Below, in pieces: positions 32,215 through 42,600 of a stretch of DNA of 64,000 nt. Within the stretch, counting starts at the first letter, position 1. Each line of letters starts with the position of its first letter. Where the stretch lies: the NCBI RefSeq assembly GCF_017562075.2, contig NC_054082.1, positions 45,529,832 through 45,593,831 on the forward strand. Direction: 5' to 3'. Below the pieces are notes generated by a model that worked only from the letters and a program-made list of their open reading frames with translations, was not told where the DNA came from and made no database searches. This DNA comes from Anopheles merus. Lineage: Eukaryota > Arthropoda > Insecta > Diptera > Culicidae. The position numbers and the translations under genes were made by a program.

Positions 32215-32662
32215 GTGCATGCATCTTCTGGAGTCCCGCAGGGCAGCAACCTGGGTCCTTTGCTGTTCCTTCTTTTCATCAAAGACGCGACGTTGATCCT
32301 TCCGGCTGATAATCATCTACTGTACGCAGATGACGCGAAAATTTTTCGTTTTATTCGTGAACCAGAAGACCACGCCCGACTGCAAACTTCCTTGCATGAG
32401 TTCCAGTGTTGGTGCAACCGTAATGCTTTATCATTATGCACAGATAAATGTGAAGCCATCACTTTCAGTCGTTCTCGCTGCCCATCATTATATGAATATG
32501 TGCTTGATAAACAGTCCTTGGCGCGAAAACAATGTTTAAAGGATCTAGGCGTTTTGCTCGATACAAAACTATTGTAAAACACTCATTATAAAACATTGCT
32601 AGAATGGTTCGAGAGGGCATTATTGTCCATCGATAGACAAATAAACATAAACATAAACATTA
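32215..32662 (+). mobile_element. LINE reverse transcriptase fragment with ATAAAC tail
   Basis: The frame at 32215-32577 encodes a non-LTR reverse transcriptase piece: SSGVPQGSNLGPLLF (RT motif B), LLYADDAKIF (catalytic YADD box), and a downstream CLKDLGVLLD. It stops at 32577. About 60 bp later (ATAAAC)n repeats at 32637-32662 look like the 3' tail of the element, so the 5' region, thumb and 3' UTR are mostly deleted. The wording resembles Jockey/CR1-type LINEs and the clade is not resolved. It is a dead fragment. Confidence 0.85.
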
Positions 32663-33095
32663 GAAGAAAAAATACGGTTACGGAAAGAGTTAAGAGAGGA
32701 GTCGAAAACAAAGAGATTTTACGTCCTTTAAACAATATATTGCTTTGCATTCAATCATTTGGTATGAACAGTTTTGCTACACACGTTGTTCGTCTCTGTG
32801 TCGAGAGAATTGTTTTACCTTGCTTCATGATTGCATGATTTTATGCAATGTTTCGATTTCATTTTCTGGCAATCCTGCCTTAGTGTCCGTAATTAGAATG
32901 CGGTACTTTTTAACTTTATTTTGAAGTAAAATGGTCTCCAAACTCAAAACTTTAAAGATTACGAAACTAATCTGAAAGGCAAACTTTCACATTGTTTAAA
33001 CAAATGTTGAGCGATCTGCTCTATCGAGTGTGTTGGACAACCCTGTCAAGCATATTGTTGTGCGGAACATAGTAATTTAGAAGCTTAACTAAATA

Positions 33096-33920
33096 TTGAT
33101 TAGACATTGGACCATCAAAAATCAGCTTCGGGCTGGTTGCAATAGTCTGATTGCAACTGTAACTGAACTTGTTCAGCAAAAGTACCATAACCACCATTTG
33201 ATCTACACTGGCGGATCAGTACAAAACGGTTTTACAGGTTGTGGAATCTACTCCAGCATCGACAATAGCGTCATCCGGCTACCAGACCATACCTCAATCT
33301 TCACCGCAGAAGCAATAGCCCTGGTTATTACAGCTGACGAAGGCCTATGCAGAGACAAACCCAACGTGATCTTCACCGGCCGTGCAAGTGTCCTTCAAGC
33401 ACCAAGTCACATTCTGCTGGATTCTTGGTCACACAGGTATTCAGGGAAAGGAAATGGCAGACCGACTAATCAACGCAGAACGTAATAAGTCGGCCAACCT
33501 ATGCCATAACACTCTTCCACGCTGTGACTTCATTCGCCTTAGCAAAACCATCATCGTCAATAGCTGGAATGTTTATTGGGTTAGCAGCAGCCGCTCTTTC
33601 TTGAAAACCATGAAGACCACAACACCACCATGGAGAAACCATCCATCACACCAAGACCAGAGAATTCTATCACGACTTGGGATTGGACATACCCAACTCA
33701 CTCACACCTTTTTATTGCATAAATCTAGCCCACCACTATGCAGTTTCTGTGGCGTCGACATCACCGTCCGCCACATCTTAACCGAATGCTATGGATATAC
33801 TGGGGATATATGCATCACCCGCCAAGTGGACCACTACATCGACACCATCCTCTTACCAGACAGCGATTGCCTGCGAAAACTTTTAAAATTCCTTCGTATC
33901 CTTCGAAAAGAACTCTGGCG
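33096..33920 (+). pseudogene. Frameshifted LINE RNase H domain and C-terminus
   Basis: Two overlapping frames (33096-33485 and 33382-34029) together cover the RNase H domain found in I/R1-type LINEs: IYTGGSVQNGFTGCGIYS, FTAEAIAL, VIFTGRASVL, then in the second frame GHTGIQGKEMADRLI and a Cys-His motif near CSFCGV/HILTEC. The shift lies near 33382-33440. Two positions that should be catalytic Asp (YTDGS and FTDSA in active enzymes) are Gly here. The reverse transcriptase half is missing. The second frame then runs on into a SINE. Confidence 0.85.
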
Positions 33921-34052
33921 CGGTCTCGTGGTGCAGTCGTCAACTCGTACGACGCAACACATGCTCGTCATGGGTTCATACCTAGAATGGACGGACCGTC
34001 TCCTTGTAGAAAGGATTGACTATCCGTAGGACGTTTTGCAAAATAGAAGAAC
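33917..34052 (+). mobile_element. SINE200-like SINE with internal deletion
   Basis: It begins GCGCGGTCTCGTGGTGCAG (A-box region), contains a B box GGTTCATACCT, GGATTGACTATCCG, and then jumps to the tail AGGACGTTTTGCAAAATAGA. Compared with the 53.2 kb copy about 60 bp are missing before the tail. It sits directly against the LINE RNase H remnant and supplies the last 37 codons of that open frame. Confidence 0.8.
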
Positions 34053-35399
34053 TCGAAGATAGAGAACTCTAACCAAAATAATTTATTTATAACATTTATT
34101 TTATAACAGCTTTATAACATTTATAACAGTTTTTTTTTAAATAAAATCAACGGGTAGCTTTAAGTAAACCGAGACTACCGTAACATAATTGCAAGCGGCA
34201 AATGACTTGCAAAAAAGAATGTTAGATTTTTAGTATATAATTAATTTATCGATTTAAAAGAGGCGAATGAGGCCCATCGGCTCAAAGTCTCTACAAAAAA
34301 AAACTGACTGAATAGGCAACAACACAGTCTCAACGAATGCTTCGCAATTTGTTTTAGTCTAATTTGTCTGTCATAAGCATCTAATGGTCTTGGCTATATG
34401 TGACTTCCTGGTGTACCTATAGCAGTAGTATCAGTCTTTCTTATTTCTGCACCTCTGCGGCATTGCTCCATATCCGGAACGTCTAGAATTCAAAGACTCG
34501 GTGGAATCAGTGGCCCTCTGCCCGATGTTTGGGCAGGTCCGGATTTGGGGACGGATGGTCCCATCACCGAAAACCTCTGACAGATATTTACTTATTGAAA
34601 TAAACGGTCAGCAAGAGGCTCCCTTGAAGCGGGATTACACAAAAGTATACAAAACGATAAACAAACTTAAACGCAATAATTCTACACAAATATAGAATAG
34701 GCTGCACGGCACAAATAGAGTTCATCAACGCGGCGCGCGATACGGCGGGTTGGTGCCGAGCACATTCGCAAAAAAGGGAACAGAGTTGCCAGAGCGTGTT
34801 CGGCGATTCTCTACGTCATATATGTTGATTCCGGAGAGAAGCGCCAGCGATTGTCCAGCAGTCCCGCGACAAACAACCTTTGGGTGTTGCAATTGCGTTG
34901 CTTCAGCGTCCCACTTCAGCGTAGTTCACTCAGATTTCCCAGTAGCGCAAAGCAAACAGCGTCAACTTGCATTGGAAATGAGTTGCAAAGTGCAGACTGT
35001 TCTCCTGCAGACGGTCCTGCAGCTGCGCCATCGCCGAGCACACGCAGGAAGACCAGACTGCAGCACGACTAGCACGTATACGTGAATTCGACTTTATTAC
35101 TCCTTTAAAATCCTGTAGATTATTAAAAAAAAAGTCCTGCTGATTGAAGGCTTGGTCTACGCAAGATTTGTTAAGTCGTACGATTTCACGTGTTGTTTAA
35201 GGGGTCGGCTTACACAGAAGAATACAATTTACATTGAATCATTTAGGAATTTCATGTTTCCATGTTGATTGATATACTTCTAACGTTTCGTTTTTTTATA
35301 TTATTTAACAGTATAACATTATTTTCATAAATATTTTTCGTTCTTTCACACTCGTGTTCACTCGTGTAAACCTTACAATATAGATTGCACCAGTACAAC
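34053..35399. other. Spacer with unrecognised, partly repetitive DNA
   Basis: This stretch is bounded by the SINE and PDZ gene B. 34120-34300 has the AT-rich, stop-filled look of a LINE 3' UTR, and 'GAGGCGAATGAGGCCCATCG' at 34261-34280 could be a repeat end. Short ORFs at 34501-35085 have no recognisable domain. It should also include the 3' UTR of gene B. Confidence 0.4.
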
Positions 35400-36911
35400 T
35401 CAAGCATCCTCCGTGCTAGGGATGCTCTCCGGTTCGATCATATCCGTACAGATCTCACCGAGATCCTTTTGCTGCTCCATTAGTTCGTCGATGTACTTAT
35501 CCGCCTCAGCATCTCCCGTCGTCGTTTCTTCCTGTTCCACCGCTTCATCACCAGCCTGGGGAGCTGACTCCGATTCCGCTTCGCTCTGGAGCCGTTTGGC
35601 CGCTTCCTCTTCCTGTCGCTTTTTCTGTTCCGCCTCGAATGTGGCGAAAAACTGTTCCTCCTCTGCCCGACGCGCTTCCTCGGCCCGGCGAGCCTCTTCC
35701 ACCACTCGTTCCTCTTCAGCCTTCTTTTCCGCCGCCTCTCGCTCCCGCTGCAAATGCTTCTCGTACTGATCCTCGGTGGCCCGTAGCTTCAGCTCCCGCT
35801 CGCGCGTTTCTTCCGCTACGCTCGGTACGAGATAGCAGTTTGATTCCCTGAAGGTAAACAACGAATCAATGATTTCAGCGATCAGTACAAATAGCACAAC
35901 CATTCGACAATGTGCACTGGTCACGTTGCGTTACACGAATCCTTGCCAAGTTCCGCATGCCTCGCAGAGTAGCGATACTTACTTGTAGACCACCTTCTTG
36001 CGATCGTTCCACGGCCACACACCATTCCATTTGTCAGGCTGTAATGGAGAGAAAGGTAGGAAAGCTTTGTTAATTCAGTTCCAAAGACAGAACAAAACAA
36101 AACAGTGTTGGTTTATTCTCACATTGCGGTTGGCACGAAGACGTGACTCCCAATCCAGCATAGACCGGTCGGCTTCATTTACTGAGGAAAAGAAACCATC
36201 TTTATCAACGGGTGCGGTAGTGAATATCCTTGCGAGATGTAGGTGGACACGGGATGGGATAGGACATAGACAGGATGAAGTTCATGGACGGACAGAGAAT
36301 GGGGGCCGGGGGGTTGGATTGGTCGACTTAAATCGTCGTAAACGGTCTGCGTCAGAGTCGCCCTGTCGAATTGGCTTCGTACTATGACCATGGTAGATGC
36401 TGCGCGCGACCTGTTGTGAGATACTTACAAGGTTTAAACCAGTAGTCCACCGTCATCTCATCTTCACTGTCTTCGTCCACATCGCTGCAAGCAAAAAAAA
36501 AATAAGGAAAAGAGTCACACACTGCTTCACTTTGCACTACATTGGGCGCTTGATTGCTGTTTGTTCGTACCCGCTGACGAATATTTTCACCGTGCGTCCC
36601 GATTCCGCGATCAGCTCCTGTGCCTGCGCGAGCGTCAGCTTATCCGCATTGGCGTCATTGATTTTGGTGATGATGTCGTTCACTCGGATGCCAGCCCGGC
36701 GGGCCAACCCCTCACGCTTGACCGAAATCACTGTCAGTGGTTCGAACTGATCGATGCCACCGGTCACCTCGAAGCCCCACAGATTGTCCACAAATGACAT
36801 AACGCGGCGGTCGAGCTCGGTCGTTCCCGAAACACGCACATGATACTCGCAGTTTTTGAACGACTCTATCGGCGGCAGCGCCATCTCCATCGCATCCACT
36901 TGCACGTCCAT
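35400..36911 (-). CDS. PDZ gene B: PDZ protein with long charged coiled coil
   Basis: Five coding exons: 36571-36911, 36429-36484, 36123-36181, 35983-36038 and 35400-35847. All are GT-AG with matching phases and give 319 residues. The PDZ domain lies at about residues 25-113 (loop LWGFEVTGG, ARRAGIRVNDIITKIND, TLAQAQELIAES) and, unlike A and C, is not interrupted by an intron. It is followed by an acidic linker, DYWFKP, WESRLRANRN and KWNGVWPWNDRKKVVYK, which corresponds to SWPWSQQEKPIHK in gene A. The last exon starts ESNCYLVPSVAEE, matching RSNCHLVPSVALE of gene A, then continues as a roughly 80-residue E/R/A-rich coiled coil and an acidic tail. It is a tandem paralogue of A and C; a role as a cytoskeletal or Z-disc scaffold is inferred only from the PDZ type. 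Confidence 0.85.
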
Positions 36912-39640
36912 TGTTGCTGGTTTGCTGTGAGTTGCTGGGGGTGGGTATGTACGAAAAGGCGTACTCCAAACTGCCGAGCTTCTGTGGGAATTGAGAGCAG
37001 AAAATGCACTAGTTGCGCTTGGTGCTTTGTTCGGACACTACCGCTCGAATGAGTTAGGTACGGTTAGTGCCTTCGTAATGCTTCATTAAATTATCTTCCC
37101 CTCAATGTCACCAGCAAAAAAACCCGAGCCACACGCTTCGCGTTACCGATCGTGGCTACGGAAAACGATGCGAAAAAAGCAACTCGTACGACGTGCAGTG
37201 ATCGTTGGCAAACGTTATCTAACACAGGTCCTGAGGAAGCGGAACACCCCTCTCGCCGCTGTAGAGACCGGGAACGAATGTCAACGGCAGCAAAGGAAGC
37301 GAGGGTGTCTGTCAAGTCATCAAAGTATTTTTAATCCATTTCCGATTCATCAATCTCGCGTTCACGATCAAACGATTGTTTCGGTGCTACAATTTGGCTA
37401 TTATTAGAGGTACACTTCCCTTGCCGACAAATGCAACTGGCAGGTTTATTTAGCATAATGCTCGCCTTTCCGGTACCGTTCTACACCGGTGCGTCGTCGA
37501 GCTTTCGATAAGGCGATGGTGGCTGTACAGCGCATTTATTAGGATGTTTCCTTCCCATGCTAATGACCGATGGTATCCTTCGCCAAGGCTGCTGGGGGGT
37601 AATTAATTGGGGCAACATTGTTTATGTACGGCGCCAACCAGTGCACTGCCCGTGTGGGCCTTCAACTCTGCGTGTTGTTGGGCTTGCCCTCAGATGGGTT
37701 GTTTTGAGAGAGGTTAAGATTTATTATATGTGAATCATTGAGACAACAATTGAATTGAATTGAGAGAAAATGCTTGATGTTTGCGAAATTTGTATTGTAT
37801 CAAAATTTTGTACACCCATAGAAATGATAAATATTCTTCAATATCTATAGCTAAAAATACATCAATACTATGTATTTTAGAGCAAAAATTCATTCCTAGT
37901 ATTTAGATATCAAATCGGCAAATGTGTGAATAGTTAAAAGCCTGTTGAGTACTCAAAACATGTTCTCTAAATATTTGTATTTATTGTATTATTTCTTCTC
38001 GTTCTCCTTTTTTTTAATCAGGTAATAAGGTAATAATCTGGTTTAATAAGGTTTTGCATCCCAAAAAAATCGTTTTCGGTGTATTAAAACCGAGCTTTTC
38101 AAATGATTTATACTCTACTTTATTTTTTACATTCATAATGTTGGCCCATTCATTTCAACTTTACACAATGCGTAGTTTGAATACTATTTGTCTTAATCAG
38201 AAAGACCGGTGAATAGGTAAATATTCTGCCATATAATATTTTTGGATATACAGTAAACAGTTTAGTAAAAAGTTAAAAGTGAGATAACTTTGTTCTAATT
38301 TTAAGGTTTAAATGCCGTTACAAATGCCATATTTTTTACATATTAATCTGATTTCAATAAACATTTAGTTTCATTTAGCATACAGCTAAAAATAATTCTA
38401 TAAACTATACTATCGAATAAAAAGTAAAGTATTAATGCACAAATGATAGATTTTTAATTAATAAAATAAACCGGCTTGTGTCCTGCTTTTGTTTATTTTA
38501 TTTTACGAAATTTGCGCAAATTGAATAAAATTTCTCACGTTACAAGATGCCAAATCAAGCACTTTTATATCCATCAAAATTCTGGCATCGTCAGCTGCCA
38601 ATTCTAAGATCAAGAAATTGATACAAACCTTTATTCAAAAAAGCGATTCAATGCAGTCATTCCCAAGCGATCTATTTTCTTTCGCTCAAAGCTTTCTTTC
38701 TCTGCTTTCTTTGTCCCCGTTCTGGCCAACAGCCAACCGTTCACGTGGATGAAACGTCTTTGGTGTGTTTTTTGGCAATAATGTCCAACGTATTTGTTTG
38801 TTTTGCTCTCGAATACTTCGGATAATAATAAACGCCGTACACCGTCGCACGTTAATGGTGTTTTTATTTATTTTTATTGTACTTATTTACATAGAAATAC
38901 CAGTCTCTAAAGTAATAGTTGATAATGACGTGTTCTATACAATCATGTGATGTAATGAAAACAATGTTTTTGGTCCTAAGCACAAAGCCTATTGCATAAA
39001 ATGAACTTTTAGATCTGTGTTTGTTTCAACTCAGCTTGTTATCGTTTGATGCTGTCCTGAGAGGAGCGTAAGATAGGAGCTAATTTACAGTAGCTAGGTC
39101 CAATGAAACAAAGGAAAGGGGTGTGCAAGTAATGATTGAAAAGATAATTAACCATATGCGATGATGCTGATAGGAAGCTTATTAATAATTCATATTGGCT
39201 GGGAGGGAAGGATTTAAGAAGGAACGCCAGGGAACGGCAGGGAACGGCAGGGAACGGATATTCTTCGGAGGCTTCCTCAGCAGGGTGATGCACACTGCAG
39301 CGCGTGAAGATGGTTGGAAGGTGGTGGCCGGTGGATCGATCGAACAGTTGGATGAGATCCGATAGTAGTTGATGAGGGGGGAGTGGCGAGCAAGCGAGAT
39401 GGTGCCGAGAAACCGTTCGACAACGATGCGTGTTGTTCGGGGCGAGAGGGCCCGCCGTGCGCAGCAAGAAGATGTTTGCAAAAGGTCAATTATCAATGCC
39501 GAATTCAAGCCCACTAACACAAGGGCACAACCCAGGTCGAGGGAGGTCATCGCACACAACGGTAGGGAAGGGAACCGAAAGCTCACGGTATGGTGAGGGA
39601 AAAGGGAGGGTAGTGGTTGGGAGGGTGGGAGAGTGCGTTT
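36912..39640. other. Spacer between PDZ genes B and C
   Basis: 36912-37340 should hold the leader and promoter of gene B. 37700-39000 is AT-rich without ORFs. Short ORFs at 37105-37407 and 39039-39640 show no domain. No gene is recognisable. Confidence 0.45.
39221..39257. repeat. 10 bp tandem repeat, about 3.7 copies
   Basis: Units of GGAACGGCAG repeat head to tail, with one variant base in the first unit. Confidence 0.9.
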
Positions 39641-42600
39641 TCAATTTTGATAAAGGAACACCTTCGACTTGCGGGGCTGGAAAATGGTTTCGTCTTTCAT
39701 TACCTTTCGCACATCTTCTTCGGCCACTACCATCTCCGGGCGCAGCTCGATGCCACTCTTGGGGGGATCCATATCGTGTACCAGCTTGTAGACGTCGCTG
39801 TTCTTGATGAAGCTCAAATCCTTCTCCGGCTTCTGGTACTTGAGGAAGTTTACCCTGCAGGGGGAGCGGATTACAGAGCATACAAGAAAGAGGCTTCATG
39901 TAGAGCATGGTCGTTTTCAGAACGTAAAATCAAGCGAAGTATGTAACGGATTGATCATGCACATAAGGAGTAAAGTATATAAGCGAAAAACAACATGTAC
40001 AACAAGCTCAACGGTGATCACAAAAACAGTTTCAGTTAAAAATGCATAACCAACTGAAATAGTGCTACTTACTGCGCCCGGAGTGAACTACTTGAAAAGC
40101 TCACTTTCGAACTTTTCCACCATAAGTTCGCAGTTGGAAAATTTCTTCGCTTTACTCGTTGTTCTTCGAAAAAGAGAGAGAGAGAAAGAGAGAGAAAAGC
40201 ATGTGCACAATGAAGATGATCGAACGCGGATGTAATTGGGGCTTGAGTGACGCATGCATGGGGTTCCTTGCTGCCACGTACCTGTACACGTGCGGGGACT
40301 TCGCCTTGCCATCGGCCCAATAGTAGTTCCAGAACTTTACCTAAAACATAGAATGTGCTGTTAGACAAGATGATAACGAGCGCGAAGGGGTGAAGGCGGT
40401 CATTATTATTATTATTATTAGTGGCTATGCTCAGTGGCTGGCTACACTCACAAAAGCCCATTAGTGACACACACGTTTGGCATACACCACGTTCGTTAGT
40501 ACACACACACAGCGATGCGTTGTAGTGACGTGAGGAACGCACAAATGACATGGGGGAAGTGAACGCCCATATGAGCTGGGTCACAGCGGCGGTTACCTGT
40601 CGTCGTAACCCAGATGAGGGCTTTCGTAGAAGTTGCTACAAAAGAAGAAGACACGAAATGAACGATGCGAACACACTCAAGAGGTACTACGCATGATGAG
40701 CGAGTATGGTTGGCGAAAACGCCACGGCAGACGACGAACGGTTGTGGGTGGTGCGTGTGATTGCAAGCAGCGGCTGAAAATGGGATAGCATAAGGATAGC
40801 AAGGTTTTTTGGAGTGTGACATTTACCCGAGCGTCGTGCCCTGGATCAGTTCCGCCTGCGAGCTGATCACTTCCGCGATGAACTGCTCGTTGAATGCGTC
40901 CTTCGCCGTGCGCCACTTGCGCCCTCCGGGCAGGTAGATGGGCCGCTCCTGCGGCGTCAGCGGGCCGAACGCGCTGACCGCCTTCTTCTTCTTTTTGACC
41001 ACCTGCAGCTTCAGCTCGTCCTGCACCGCGGTGCGGATGTCGCCGCCGGCATTATGCTGGCTGGAGCTATCGGAATCCTGTCGGGGAAAGGTCGGGTGGG
41101 AAGTGTACCACAACCCACATAGCGCCCCCCAATAGCACAACACGACGGAGGACGGAAACAGAATACAACGCGTGTACAAGATCGAGAGTGCAACGCAAGA
41201 AGAGTTCATCACAGATCGGAGATATAGTGGTTTACAAAAGATAGAGAGATAGAGAACGATTAGAACGAAACGTGCACGCAAAACAGATACTGCTACCCTC
41301 TGGTATGTTGGTTGGGGGTAGCAGAAACTGGTTAACAGAGAGCCACACTCCCTGAAGCTTCCTGCTGAGCAGAGAAGCTCCCAGGGACTACAGAGCCACC
41401 ACCCAGTTAACGATGTTTTAGTTCGGTAATACATTTATTGCACTGCTATTAGAACACGTGTTCGAAAAGAGCTTGCGCTCCTGAATTGCGCTTGAGCAGT
41501 ACTATCAACGCACAGCACTGCTGCGTGGCGTGATCTCGTGTAGGCTGGTGCAAAGGTGTGCTGCCAACTGTTCGTGTCGTTTGTAGTTCGTAGTAAGTGT
41601 GGAGGTTTGGTAGTAATACGTCGCTAGAGGAGCATCGGTTACGCTAACACCGGCTGTGGTTCGATGGCCGTCGCTGCCACTCCGCAGGCTTCCAGGTCCT
41701 GGGAGATGCGCAGCGGTATCGTCACGTACTCGACCTCTTCCTCCTCGTCGACGTATATGCGGTAGCGCTGGGACACGATGGCCCACTCGATCGTTTGATA
41801 CTTTGGCTTCTTTCGTGTGTTTGGAGGTGTAGGAGGGTTTTGCATTCGATGCAATTTGTTGTTGTTTGTTGTTCGATGTTGTTGGGTTGTAGTAATACGG
41901 ACAAGCATTTAGAGGCATTCAGGTGTGTAGTGATGCGCGCAGTTGTTCGAGTGTGATCGTACAATTAGCAAACACAGAACACACAGTGTTTGATTGATTG
42001 ATTCCCATTTCAACAAAGGTGTGGATCGCCGGAGCATAGCAGAGCGTAAGGTAAGAAGAAAGAGAAACGTTCCGAAAAAGGTAGAAAAACATATTGATAA
42101 AATATTAAGCCCAAAAAAAAAAAAGAAACAACAACAAGCGTGGGGTCCTCACGCCCACCTAATGTGGAATGGGAACAGTCAAGCGGTTTGAGGTTATGCG
42201 ACAACACTCTGTGAGTGTTAATGTTTGCAGCAATGCCGCCGCTACACTGGGTTGCCCGGGGAGTCAAGACCACAGTACTGTATGGGATGAACGCTTGCGC
42301 TGATGGCAAGAGCTGTGCCCGGGCGCCCCTGCTCCAACAGGTCACCAAACTAACCTTATCGTTCTGATTGGTCCACTCAATGTCGTGCTCCTTCATCCTT
42401 TTCTCTAGCTGCTCGAGCTCCTCCTCTGTGTAGTGGATGTGTTCGCCTTCGTCGACCGATGAGGACTGATCGCCGGTGCCGCTGCTGTCCGCCCTGCTAA
42501 ACTCAGTCACCTCGAACGTCTCGGACACTTCGGGCACGATGGCCTCCGGTGCCGACTGTTCGGTGCCCTCACCACCCGCACTCGGATCCGCTTCTGCAAG

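Noticed and set aside
37105..37407. 100-codon basic ORF
   Set aside because: Lies in the probable leader region of PDZ gene B on the opposite strand; no domain or splice context.
40280..40635. Joining the 39 nt cassette to the WNYYW exon in PDZ gene C
   Set aside because: The joined codons would be AGG TAA, an immediate stop; the two exons must be used in different transcripts.
40827..41077. Exon read as terminal because GGG TAA follows directly
   Set aside because: The same bases form a usable donor (GG/GTAAAT) whose phase fits three downstream exons; splicing is the better reading, though a read-through end is possible.
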